Part shown: positions 54,629-62,821 of the stretch, one piece after another
Numbering within the stretch: position 1 is the stretch's first letter
Layout: each line of letters begins with the position of its first letter
Assembly: GCF_024622975.1 (NCBI RefSeq)
Contig: NZ_JANJZT010000011.1
Location: 37,129-101,128 of the forward strand
Origin: Blautia caecimuris
GTDB taxonomy: Bacteria; Bacillota; Clostridia; Lachnospirales; Lachnospiraceae
Reading direction: 5' to 3'
Length of the DNA stretch: 64,000 nucleotides
Program-made: the position numbers and the translations under genes
The notes under the pieces: model-generated
Told to the model about the DNA's origin: nothing
Databases searched by the model: none
The model's input: only the letters and a program-made list of their open reading frames with translations

Positions 54629-54883
54629 ATGCAGAAGGAATTTAATCAGCAGAGAATTGAAATGGGAGAAAGGATCCGAAAATTGCGGAAACGCTGTGAT
54701 TTTTGTCAGGAATCTCTTGCAGAAGCTATGGACGTGTCAACGATGACGATCTCACGGATTGAGAACGGGATAACAAAAATGGACGTGGAATTTTTAATGA
54801 GATTATCCAGAGTTCTGGAAGTTCCGGTAAATGTGATTCTGGGGTTGGAAGATGATAAGGACTGGAGATTCAGATATTTATGA
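54629..54883 (+). CDS. XRE family helix-turn-helix regulator
   Basis: An 84-residue one-domain DNA-binding protein: GERIRKLRKRCDFCQESLAE, MDVSTMTISRIENGITKMDV, then a C-terminal helix pair LEVPVNVILGLEDDK. The ATG at 54629 follows AAGGGGG. It has its own palindromic promoter and its own terminator. The same operator word occurs at the rhs promoter, so it may repress both. The whole module (54402-54936) lies between two GGATATA repeats and is absent from the second copy of this region. Confidence 0.88.
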   Translation: MQKEFNQQRIEMGERIRKLRKRCDFCQESLAEAMDVSTMTISRIENGITKMDVEFLMRLSRVLEVPVNVILGLEDDKDWRFRYL

Positions 54884-54889
54884 TGTGAG

Positions 54890-54924
54890 AGAAAACGGTT
54901 GAAAATTCAGCCGTTTTCTTTATA
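54890..54924 (+). terminator. Terminator of the XRE gene
   Basis: A 14-base stem (AGAAAACGGTTGAA with TTCAGCCGTTTTCT) with a two-base centre is followed by TTTAT, seven bases after the stop codon. Confidence 0.85.
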
Positions 54925-55178
54925 AAAAAGGATATAAAGGTATTAGAATAACATGGTTACTTTTATTGACGGGGCTGTAAATATAGTGGTAAGCTGTATT
55001 TAGCATAGTTGGGATAAGCTTTTAGTAGCAGCGGTATTTTGGATGTAGTATTGCTTCTTTGTAATCAGATCAGTGTTGTTTCATCCAGCAGAAGCTTTTT
55101 GTCTTATTTTCATATCGTTTTAAAAAGAACAGGCGGTGCAGAGTCAGGGAGAATAGTAGTGGAGAAGGGGGGGATTGA

Positions 55179-56246
55179 ATGAAGAAAATCAATGAAAATA
55201 AGTTTTGGCAGGAGCTTGTTAGTGAATTTTATACACAGGGTCAATTTAATCAGGAATCCTATAATTGTCTGAATGCTTTTCTTGAGTGTCCTGAGATTAT
55301 AGCAATTCAACAGACAAAAGACTTAGATGAGGATGAATGTAACAGACGAAAAAATAAAATCTTTGAGTTGCTGGATGTTCAGAAGCAGTGTGACAAGAAG
55401 AGAAAATACAGAGCAGGCAACAACTCACCAGGACATAGTCAGGTAGAACAATATGATGAAAAACAGGAAAAATATATTTCAGAGTTTATGAAAAAGTGTG
55501 CCGTATATTTGATTTTACAGAAAATGTGTCAGGATATTGGTGGTGCGTTGTTTAGGATTCAGGATACTCAGGTGAAATATGATAGATATGGGCAATATAG
55601 AAATACAGATTTGGGAGTGCATACGCCGAGTCCTGTAATTGATCTGATTGTAGGTAATATGAAAAGAGGCGAGCTTTATAAAAGAAAGCCCATAAAAATG
55701 GATCATGTGTTTAGATTTAAGTACAGAGAAGACGGAAATCTGATTTCTGCATTTTTGTATTTGAAAGAAAAGCCCCGATATTTTTGTTCAGTATTATATT
55801 TTGGTAGATATATTTTTTATTTGAAATATTCAGTTGTAGGGATGTTGGAAGAAGATATCAGCTTTTTATCGTATTTGTACATTATAAAATATGAAAAAAA
55901 TAAACCGGAATATTTGGAAAAAGTAAACTGTATATCAGATTCAATGATTGCTTCTATTGAAAGAGAACATTATATTTATAAAGATAATTTTTTGAATAAA
56001 TGGGTGTGGGAGCGATATCTTTTTCCGGAGAAAGGATTGGGAATAGAAGAAGGAAAATTTTGCCAGAATTTGTTTACAATAGAATATGATAAAAATGGAT
56101 GTATATATGGATATACTTTAGGCCAGGATTTGGATCAAAAGAAAATGATAAGTAGCCAAAATATATGTCATATCCAGCGGGGAAAATGCTCAGATACAGG
56201 GAAAAATGCTATGAGGTGGAAATACCCTCCAAATTATTTTGACTGA
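55179..56246 (+). CDS. Cassette protein of unknown function, intact copy
   Basis: 355 residues, AT-rich, rich in Lys, Tyr and Cys, without a clear signal peptide; one hydrophobic stretch lies near residues 205-235. I recognise no domain. A second, broken copy at 59956-60327 matches residues about 96-205 closely. The start ATG follows GGGGGGATTGA. It lies between the XRE gene and a paralogue of the rhs-adjacent membrane protein, so it probably belongs to a toxin-immunity cassette; whether it is immunity, effector or accessory is open. Confidence 0.65.
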   Translation: MKKINENKFWQELVSEFYTQGQFNQESYNCLNAFLECPEIIAIQQTKDLDEDECNRRKNKIFELLDVQKQCDKKRKYRAGNNSPGHSQVEQYDEKQEKYISEFMKKCAVYLILQKMCQDIGGALFRIQDTQVKYDRYGQYRNTDLGVHTPSPVIDLIVGNMKRGELYKRKPIKMDHVFRFKYREDGNLISAFLYLKEKPRYFCSVLYFGRYIFYLKYSVVGMLEEDISFLSYLYIIKYEKNKPEYLEKVNCISDSMIASIEREHYIYKDNFLNKWVWERYLFPEKGLGIEEGKFCQNLFTIEYDKNGCIYGYTLGQDLDQKKMISSQNICHIQRGKCSDTGKNAMRWKYPPNYFD

Positions 56247-56352
56247 AGATCAGAGGAATTATTCTATATAAACAGCTTTGTATGGGGTATGGAGTTTGTA
56301 AATATTTGATATCTATATAGAGGGAATATCTCATATTTATGGGGGAAAGTGA

Positions 56353-57591
56353 ATGAAGTCTGTAGTAAAGCGCAGAAAAACAGTGAAGCATTATAAAATG
56401 GTTATTAGGGATGTTGTTGATACTTTAAAGGAATATATTATATTTCTTTTGATGCTTGTGATTTTACTTGTATTTTATGTAATGCGGGGAAGTTGGGGAG
56501 GACATCTGGGACTTTTTTTGGATGTTGTTTTTTTACCTGTGGTATTGGTTGGTAATTGGGGATATGAATTTCGTATGTCACAGGCCAATGAGTTTGGACG
56601 TGATAGGTATAAAGCATCATGGGTCGCCCTGCGGGAGGATTCGTCAAATCCTTTGTATGTAAAAGGATGTTTTCGGAAGAATTATAAAAGGAATCCTAAC
56701 AGCAAAATGGCAAAGCTGAAAGGTTATTATTTTTGCCAGATTATTGCAATGATTCAAATGCCTGTAATGATAATAAGGAGTATATATATTATTGTTATTT
56801 TTACCAAATTGGAAAATGTGGGAAGGTATTATTCTGTTATATGGCCTGATCTTATGATTTTTTCTTCGCTAGTGATTAGCAGGATTTTGTGGTTGGCATT
56901 TTATATATACTATAACGGAATTATTAACGCTGAGAGAAAAAAGAACCAAGGTGCATTTTTTAAAGAAAAAGCAATGTGCAGAAAATGCCTCCGCAATGAT
57001 AATTATGGAATATTTTTTTATAAAAGATTCTCGGAATATTTTAAAATATTTGGTGAAACTGAGGTGGCTTTTCAGGAAAGATTTCATGGTACGGAATATT
57101 TGCTGCTAGGAACAGGCGGGAATATGGGGAATAACATAAAACTGGACGCAGCAGAAGACCGTGAAAATAATAATGTACAAATACTTGTTCAAATGTACCA
57201 GCACCGTTTAAAAAAAGAGCACATTGAAATGATGAACCAGCTTGTCCGTAAAAAAGTTCACTATGCTTCCAAAAGAACTTTGCCATTAGGATTTCCTTGT
57301 GTAACATATTTTATTTATGTAGAAGAAAAATCGCAAGTTTTTGAAGAGATATTTTGTGGCGAGATTCATCAGCGCAACAGTTTCTTTGTCCTTCCTGTTG
57401 GGGTGGTTTTAAAGGAAGAAAAAATGTATATTCCCGGAATGCAGAAGGGATTTGGATATAAGGAATATGAAAGAATGAAAGAAAATATTTTTGAGATTCT
57501 GTCACAAACAGATCCCCAGAAAGACAGAATCATGTTGCCTTGTGGCTGGGCACATACATATAGAAAGAAAAGAAATGCTAAAAAATTGTAA
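56353..57591 (+). CDS. Membrane protein, candidate immunity (paralogue B)
   Basis: 412 residues with helices near 30-50, 55-72, 120-150 and 165-190, then a soluble half. It shares NPLYVKGCFRK and LKGYYFCQ with the protein at 51194, and VQILVQMY...LPVGVVLKEEKMYI with the one at 60342 (ILVQLC...LTAGIVLKEQKIYI). Codon use is AT-rich. The boundary hairpin R2 follows 17 bases after the stop. As with its paralogues, a role in immunity is inferred only from its place in the array. Confidence 0.68.
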   Translation: MKSVVKRRKTVKHYKMVIRDVVDTLKEYIIFLLMLVILLVFYVMRGSWGGHLGLFLDVVFLPVVLVGNWGYEFRMSQANEFGRDRYKASWVALREDSSNPLYVKGCFRKNYKRNPNSKMAKLKGYYFCQIIAMIQMPVMIIRSIYIIVIFTKLENVGRYYSVIWPDLMIFSSLVISRILWLAFYIYYNGIINAERKKNQGAFFKEKAMCRKCLRNDNYGIFFYKRFSEYFKIFGETEVAFQERFHGTEYLLLGTGGNMGNNIKLDAAEDRENNNVQILVQMYQHRLKKEHIEMMNQLVRKKVHYASKRTLPLGFPCVTYFIYVEEKSQVFEEIFCGEIHQRNSFFVLPVGVVLKEEKMYIPGMQKGFGYKEYERMKENIFEILSQTDPQKDRIMLPCGWAHTYRKKRNAKKL

Positions 57592-57608
57592 AGTGAATAT
57601 CAATTTCC

Positions 57609-57636
57609 AAGGAGGCGGTTCCCCTGCCGCTTCCTT
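57609..57636 (+). repeat. Cassette-boundary hairpin, copy R2
   Basis: AAGGAGGCGG pairs with CCGCTTCCTT around TTCCCCTG. Unlike the other copies it is not followed by a holin; the match ends right after the hairpin and a toxin-tip fragment begins. Confidence 0.8.
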
Positions 57637-57642
57637 GCTTGA

Positions 57643-57789
57643 ACTTTTAGACAGTATGATAGTTATTGGGCATCGGGGAAAAATTCCCTGACTGCTCAAC
57701 GGGGTACTCATGAAATTCTTGGAACTAAGCCAAAAAGAGAAAAGGGAGTTCGTTATGTGTTTATTTATGATCAAATAGTCTGTATGTAA
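57643..57789 (+). pseudogene. C-terminal fragment of a displaced Rhs tip
   Basis: After a stop, an open frame without start codon reads TFRQYDSYWASGKNSLTAQR, then GTHEILGTKPKREKG, and ends RYVFIYDQIVCM. The ending resembles that of the intact Rhs tip (FRMVFMDDTIVYMY). It has no N-terminal part and no ribosome site, so it is the last piece of a tip left by recombination. Confidence 0.5.
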
Positions 57790-57792
57790 TAA

Positions 57793-58044
57793 AATAGTAC
57801 TTATATTTATAATGGAGATTCGGTGCGTCAGGATGATATAGGTAACATTCATTATGGTTATGTGGGGCGTGAATTGTTTGGAGCAATAACCTTAGTGTTA
57901 GGTGGCGGATTATATCAGATTAAGACAGATTTTCCGGATATTCAATGGAATCATTTTTATGCAGCGTTTGATGATCCGCAAGACCAGTTAATGGTTTTAT
58001 ATGGAACTGTTTTGTGGGATAGAGATAATAGAGATTGGTTTTAA
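57793..58044 (+). pseudogene. Orphan Ntox44-like toxin tip fragment
   Basis: The open frame starts without a proper start codon and reads NGDSVRQDDIGNIHYGYVGR, then ELFGAITLVLGGGLYQI, and ends FDDPQDQLMVLYG plus a short tail. DxGNxHYGxxGxxxG, the GxxQI segment and the FDDPxD motif are those of polymorphic toxin type 44 (Ntox44) domains, which form C-terminal tips of bacterial toxins. The N-terminal part of the domain is missing. A GTG at 57823 could start a 73-residue product, but no good ribosome site supports it. I treat it as a silent tip available for recombination. Confidence 0.6.
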
Positions 58045-58312
58045 TAAGAAATAGTAGCTTACCTGCATCGAAGCTTCTATGAAGGTAGATTAAGAGGGAA
58101 AAGTTTGAAACAAAGAAATAGTGATTAGTAAAAAGAAACCTGTATAGTAAACCATCATGTGGGTGGATTCAAAAAGTAAATATAGACACAATACCTAATC
58201 AGAAATTGGGGATAATATTATCTTCGATGGTATACCCACGTTACTATAGTGAATTAAGAGTCTGTGAAGTAGTCGATATTTTTGATTCATTTTCAGGATG
58301 TGATTTAAGAAA

Positions 58313-58347
58313 ACCCTCAGTTGTATATGGTTTATACAGCTGAGGGT
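58313..58347. repeat. 15-base-pair hairpin in the IS remnant region
   Basis: ACCCTCAGTTGTATA pairs with TATACAGCTGAGGGT (one G-U) around TGGTT. No T tract follows. The stretch 58045-58735 otherwise holds only the IS110 remnant and no supported gene. Confidence 0.5.
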
Positions 58348-58421
58348 ATGTGCCAGATAGCAGTTCAGGAGTATACGGCAGATTATAAGGATGGTTTTCT
58401 TACGACCATGGTGTGCTTTTA

Positions 58422-58626
58422 TACACTTGTAACGGTCAGATTTATTTTTTTGTTGGGGCTTCGTGTATATTGTTTGAGAAAGAGTAATCGAAAGATTATC
58501 ATTCTCTAAGATATTTAAAACAGAAATCCAGTACTTGCCGGTAGAGTCCATGCAAACGTCAGTACAGCGAAATTTTGTAAGACTGTCAGACAGTTCCTGC
58601 AATCCTTTTGTAAAGGAAAAGAAATG
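58422..58626 (-). pseudogene. Remnant of an IS110 family transposase
   Basis: On the minus strand the frame reads FSFTKGLQELSDSLTKFRC and then TDVCMDSTGKYWISVLNILE, which matches the N-terminal DEDD nuclease region of IS110 transposases (usually VxMESTGxYWxPVxNxLE), followed by KSDRYK for KTDRKDAKWI. The frame then loses resemblance. Only about a sixth of a transposase remains, with no start codon. It marks past insertion and decay in the tip graveyard. Confidence 0.6.
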
Positions 58627-58735
58627 AGTTAGCTTGTATTTAGTATGGCTATTGGAAGTAGATTAGGAAGTGAGAGTCGGACAAAGGGGTTTATTCTCCT
58701 CATAGGTGCCTTTCGCAGAAAGACGGGGTATATAT

Positions 58736-59335
58736 ATGAAAAATAATAAATTTATTAGGTTCAGTTTTTGGTTTATAGTAGGACACTTTATTTATATGTG
58801 GCATTCAGATTATATTGTACAAAAGTTCTTTATATTAGGTTTACTGCTGTTTCTGATTTGCTTGATTATGAGTTTGGGATTAATATTTATGCTTTTTAGA
58901 AGAATGTTTGTAAAACAGTACAATATTTTGCAAAAGTTTATTTTACTTGTGGCTTTAGGGTATTTTATTTGGTGGTTAAATGGAGGAATTGATGATTTAA
59001 AGTATCAAGTATACAAAGAAAAACGAGAAGAAGTAGTGAAAATGATTTTAGAAGGAGAAATTAAAAAAGAAGTGAGTTCTAAGTTAATTGATTTGCCCGA
59101 GAAGTATAAAATAATTTCCAGTGGCGGTGATATTTTATACTTGGAAAGTCCTTTGAGTGATAGCGTTTTTGGATTTTGGGAAACCAGAGGGATTGTTAGT
59201 AGCGGATCTACAATGTATATATATAGTTGTCAGGAAGAGAACCAATTAAAAAAGATAATAAGGAATAATTTATATTATGAACAAATAGAGATTAAGCAAC
59301 TCGATCCATTATGGTATTATGTAAAATTACAGTAA
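58736..59335 (+). CDS. Small membrane protein, candidate immunity to the Ntox44-like tip
   Basis: 199 residues with three hydrophobic segments (about 10-25, 30-55, 65-85) and a soluble C-terminal domain with the coiled KREEVVKMILEGEIKKEV. I do not recognise the family. It is the first intact gene after the Ntox44-like fragment, which makes it a candidate immunity gene, though an IS110 remnant lies between. ATG 58736 is preferred; GTG 58706 is possible. The R3 hairpin follows 17 bases after its stop. Confidence 0.6.
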   Translation: MKNNKFIRFSFWFIVGHFIYMWHSDYIVQKFFILGLLLFLICLIMSLGLIFMLFRRMFVKQYNILQKFILLVALGYFIWWLNGGIDDLKYQVYKEKREEVVKMILEGEIKKEVSSKLIDLPEKYKIISSGGDILYLESPLSDSVFGFWETRGIVSSGSTMYIYSCQEENQLKKIIRNNLYYEQIEIKQLDPLWYYVKLQ

Positions 59336-59352
59336 TTTTTATAAAATCAATT

Positions 59353-59381
59353 AAGGAGGCGGTTTATCCTGCCGCTTCCTT
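59353..59381 (+). repeat. Cassette-boundary hairpin, copy R3
   Basis: AAGGAGGCGG pairs with CCGCTTCCTT; the loop differs (TTTATCCTG). From here to about 59875 the DNA is nearly identical to 53886-54401, including the holin gene. Confidence 0.8.
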
Positions 59382-59430
59382 TTCTATACCTTTTTTAAGG
59401 GGATTTCATGAGAAATGGAGGAAAGCAAGC

Positions 59431-59856
59431 ATGAAATATAAGATTTTTACAGTAATTGCCTTTCTAGGCAGTACGGTAGCGGAACTGTTTGGAGGCTGGG
59501 ATACCGCGTTAAAGACATTATTGATCTTTATGGTTTTGGACTGGCTTACAGGCGGAATCATACTTCCGGCTGTGTTCCGCAAAAGTCCAAAGTCGCCTAA
59601 CGGAGCGTTGGAGAGCAGAGCCGGATGGAAAGGGCTTTGCAGGAAAGGAATGACTTTATTGTATGTCCTGATCGCAGCTCGTCTGGATATGGTTCTGGGA
59701 GTGGAATACATAAGAAATGCAGTGTGCATCGGATTTATAGCAAATGAAGTACTTTCTATTGTGGAGAATGCAGGGATGATGGGAGTTCCTATGCCTTCCA
59801 TGATAAAAAAGGCAGTAGATATATTAAAGGACACAGCAGAAAGTGGAGCGAGGTAG
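59431..59856 (+). CDS. Phage-type holin, copy 2
   Basis: 141 residues, the same as the holin at 53963 except Phe for Leu at about residue 11 and Ala for Val near the end. Ten base differences were counted, eight of them silent. It has the same GGAGG site and the same upstream hairpin. Its downstream DNA joins directly to a shortened copy of the 355-residue cassette gene, without the XRE module. The keeping of two intact copies suggests that a holin is a fixed part of each cassette end. Confidence 0.85.
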   Translation: MKYKIFTVIAFLGSTVAELFGGWDTALKTLLIFMVLDWLTGGIILPAVFRKSPKSPNGALESRAGWKGLCRKGMTLLYVLIAARLDMVLGVEYIRNAVCIGFIANEVLSIVENAGMMGVPMPSMIKKAVDILKDTAESGAR

Positions 59857-59955
59857 TATGGAGGATATAGAGGTATTAGAATAACATGGTTACTTTTATT
59901 GACGGGGCTGGAAATATAGTAGTAAGCTGTATTTAGTATAGTCAGGCAGAAAAAT

Positions 59956-60327
59956 ATGATGAAAAAATATATTTCAGAGTTTATGAAAAAGTGTGCAGTA
60001 TATCTGATTTTACAGAAAATGTGTCAGGATATTGGTGGTGAGTTGTTTCGGATTCAGGATACTCAGATGAAATATGATAGATATGGGAAATATAGGAATG
60101 CAGATTTGGGAGCACATACACCGAGTCCTGTAATTGACCTGCTTGTAGGTAATATGAAAAGAGGTGAGTTTTATAAAAGAAAGCCTATAAAAATGGATCG
60201 TGTGTTTAGATTTAAGTACAGAGAATACGGAAATCTGACTTCTGCATTTTTGTACCTGAAAGAAAAGCCTCGATATTTTTTTCAGTATTATATTTTGGAA
60301 GATATGTTTTTTCGTAATAAATTATAG
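59956..60327 (+). pseudogene. Truncated, frameshifted copy of the 355-residue cassette gene
   Basis: KYISEFMKKCAVYLILQKMC to about EKPRYF matches residues about 96-205 of the protein at 55179 with few changes. The first 90 codons are missing because of a deletion at CATAGT repeats, and after KPRYF a frameshift gives FQYYILEDMFFRNKL in place of CSVLYFGRYIFYLKY. It is not a working gene. Confidence 0.8.
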
Positions 60328-60341
60328 AAAGGAAAGGGTGT

Positions 60342-61478
60342 ATGAAAAGAAAAGATAATAAAAAAAGGGTATTTGAGATGGATACAAATAGTTTGTTTTC
60401 TTTTATCCTAATTATAAGTATCATTGGTGCATTTTTATGTATAACTGGTTTTATTGGAACAAATATGATTAGTAAGAGGATGTCATATAATTATTTAAGT
60501 ATTATTCTGATTATCTCAGTTAATTGGCGTCCAGCTCGTAATAGTAACATACCAGGATTTTCTGGTATGAATGCACAGATTGCAGAAAGAGAAGACAAGT
60601 CTAATCCATTATTTCAGTATGGGTATATAGCACAACACAGAAAAAGAAAATGGATGTCGAATTTAAAAGGCTTTTACGTTTTACAAGTTCAGGCTTTAAT
60701 AAAAATTTTAGCTTTAATTATATTATCTTTGGTTACGGCTGTGCATTGGGTCTGTTTTAATCAAATGTATATATCAAAATTGTTAGTATTTTGTTATGTA
60801 ATTATATATGCATGGATGATACTAGGAGCGGTTTTTCGGTGTTTTGTAAGCTGGAAATATAATAATATTTTAAATCGAAGTAGAAAACAACTTTATAAGT
60901 TATTTATTGATGGTGAAATATTTCAGACATCTAAAAAACATTCAGAAAAAATAGAAATTATAAAAACTTTTTTGAGGGATAAAGATTTAATGGAAATAGC
61001 CAGTTGGGCGTTTATGGATTATTATGAGTTAGTAGTGGAAACAAAAGAGAGACTTTTAGATGACATACATAATAAAATATCTATACATATTTATGAAGAT
61101 AGAAAAAACTACAAAACTCAGATATTAGTACAGCTTTGTGTTTCAGAGCTTACAGAGAGGCACATAAAACTATTGAAAGAAGAGTTAAAAAAATATGTAA
61201 AAAAGCATATAGATAGACTTCCTGTAGTGCCAATATGTATAACGAACATTTTTTATGTGGATAAGCTATCACCATTTTTAATAGATATGATAACTCAGCA
61301 GAATAGTCAGAGTGAATCTGTTTGTGTTTTGACAGCTGGAATTGTATTAAAAGAACAAAAAATATACATTTCTAAAAGCGGGGAGAATCAGGAAACAGAA
61401 AATTATCAAAGAATGAGAAATGTTTTTGAGGAGGTTATAGATAAGTTTACCGTAGATGAAGAAGAGATTTGTTTATGA
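60342..61478 (+). CDS. Membrane protein, candidate immunity (paralogue C)
   Basis: 378 residues with N-terminal helices (about 14-37 and 45-58), a second pair (about 105-160) and a soluble C-terminal half. SNPLFQYGYIAQ, LKGFYVLQ and ILVQLC...LTAGIVLKEQKIYI tie it to the proteins at 51194 and 56353. It has GAAAGGAAAGG before the ATG and is very AT-rich. It is followed not by a hairpin but by debris of a tandem-paralogue start and an Rhs tip. Confidence 0.68.
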   Translation: MKRKDNKKRVFEMDTNSLFSFILIISIIGAFLCITGFIGTNMISKRMSYNYLSIILIISVNWRPARNSNIPGFSGMNAQIAEREDKSNPLFQYGYIAQHRKRKWMSNLKGFYVLQVQALIKILALIILSLVTAVHWVCFNQMYISKLLVFCYVIIYAWMILGAVFRCFVSWKYNNILNRSRKQLYKLFIDGEIFQTSKKHSEKIEIIKTFLRDKDLMEIASWAFMDYYELVVETKERLLDDIHNKISIHIYEDRKNYKTQILVQLCVSELTERHIKLLKEELKKYVKKHIDRLPVVPICITNIFYVDKLSPFLIDMITQQNSQSESVCVLTAGIVLKEQKIYISKSGENQETENYQRMRNVFEEVIDKFTVDEEEICL

Positions 61479-61619
61479 CAAATATAAGAAGATGAAATCC
61501 CCAATTTTTGATAGGTTTGAAGAGTTTTCATTTATGTATGTTGTAATGGTAAAGTCTAAAGAAAAGCTGAGAAAGAGGTCGAGGAAATAAAAAAAAGGGA
61601 GAGGGAATGGTTCAGAATT

Positions 61620-61662
61620 TAGGAGACAAAAGAATTGGATTTCCAAAGGTTCGAAACGATAG
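61620..61662 (+). pseudogene. Start fragment of a third tandem-paralogue gene
   Basis: The 43 bases from AGGAGACAAAAGAATTGG on match the ribosome site and first codons of the gene at 52422 (TTG start, LDFQRFE-like frame) and then break off into Rhs core sequence. It marks a recombination join. Confidence 0.5.
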
Positions 61663-61665
61663 TTC

Positions 61666-62311
61666 TTTTATGGAAACACAGAGGTAAACTATACTTATGA
61701 CAGCTGGAGTAAGAGTTTAAGTATTACCGGAAGCCACGGGAAAAATATGTATGCATACTGCGAATCCGGCTAATCTTGTGGATTACAGTGGATGTTTTGC
61801 GGCTTCAATAGGTGCTTTGTTAGCTGGTACGGTAAAAAATTTGTAGTAACAGTAGCTAAAAAGTGGCATCAGCAGTTGCGGGATTTGTTGCAGGATTTGT
61901 GGCACATAAAGCTATAGATTTCGTAGGGTCAATTGATTTTTTGCTTCGAAAGAAAAAGAAGAAGTCAAGATAGACGCAGACGCTATACTGCGGTCTAAGA
62001 AGCAGAGGAAAGATTTTCCAATTTATAGATACGGTGGAACAACCCCAGGTAATTTAACTCCCCAAAAGAAGGATTGGGACACAGGGCATTCGTTTTCAAC
62101 AATTCCCCCACGACCTGGACGTGCAGCAGCAGTTACAACCATAAACAAGTTGAACGCAACAGGAGTAGTATATGCATATAGAGATAAGCCTACTCATGTG
62201 ACAGTACTTCCGGTGGGAGTACCGTTACAAACTTGGATAGACACGGGTTCAAATTCTATTTGGACCCGGGCAGTAAAAAGCGTAGTTGTAAAATGGGATG
62301 GAGGACATTGA
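61666..62311 (+). pseudogene. Broken Rhs core and displaced toxin tip
   Basis: Pieces in several frames: GNTEVNYTYDSWSKSLSITG (matching the core of the intact protein near 50247-50312), then MYAYCESG, a frameshift to NPANLVDYSGCFAASIGALL, a stop, then AVAGFVAGFVAHKAIDFVGS, a stop, and finally an open stretch of about 120 codons with RSKKQRKDFPIYRYGGTTPG, HSFSTIPPRPG, TGVVYAYRDKPTHVTVLPVG and WTRAVKSVVVKWDGGH ending at TGA 62309. The last stretch looks like an intact toxin domain of a type I do not know, cut off from its Rhs carrier by stops. Its likely immunity gene follows directly. Confidence 0.65.
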
Positions 62312-62312
62312 T

Positions 62313-62780
62313 ATGACAGTAGATATAGATACTTTATTTGTAATGCTAGATGAGGAGCAACCGACAGAGGTTCAGGAAGCTGCCCTTAGAGAAGCGAGAA
62401 AGATAAAATCCTTATCTGTATTTATGCAACCTATAGAATATAAATGGTCATGGGAAAATTGCGCAAAAGTAATCTGTGAAAAAACAGATAAAGAATTAGA
62501 TACATACATATGCGAGATGTTGAAGTGGCTGCGGGATCTTAATTGGCCGGGAGCATTTTTGATCATGGAGAGGTTGGAAAAAATGGATTCTCAGTTGCTA
62601 GTGTATGCTGTTGGTTATCAGGTAAAGCAGGCGATTCTGTTAAAGGATAATGAATGGCTGACTTATATGTCATATCTTCTAAAAAATAAAAAGCTCTATG
62701 ATGCTTTTTCCGAAAATAAAAAGTGTCAAAAAATACTGAAAAGATATTATGAATCTTATTGGGGAAAATTAGACTACTGA
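62313..62780 (+). CDS. DUF5071-like immunity protein
   Basis: 155 residues, soluble, mostly helical. The segment ICEMLKWLRDLNWPGAFLIMERL matches the core KWLxDxNWPGA that I know from DUF5071 proteins, which occur as immunity-type partners of toxins. ATG 62313 follows GGAGG by eight bases, and the gene starts one base after the stop of the displaced tip, so the two were a toxin-immunity pair. Retention of an intact immunity gene behind a broken toxin is usual in such arrays, since it protects against kin that still carry the toxin. Confidence 0.7.
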   Translation: MTVDIDTLFVMLDEEQPTEVQEAALREARKIKSLSVFMQPIEYKWSWENCAKVICEKTDKELDTYICEMLKWLRDLNWPGAFLIMERLEKMDSQLLVYAVGYQVKQAILLKDNEWLTYMSYLLKNKKLYDAFSENKKCQKILKRYYESYWGKLDY

Positions 62781-62821
62781 TTAGTTTGATTGTAAATAAT
62801 AATATCAGAACATTAGTTTTT

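Noticed and set aside
58195..58602. A 135-codon minus-strand frame as a gene
   Set aside because: Only its first part resembles an IS110 transposase; the rest is out of frame and there is no start context, so it is listed as a remnant.
61929..62311. The detached toxin domain as an intact gene of its own
   Set aside because: No start codon with a ribosome site precedes it, and stops or frameshifts cut it from the Rhs core; kept as a pseudogene.
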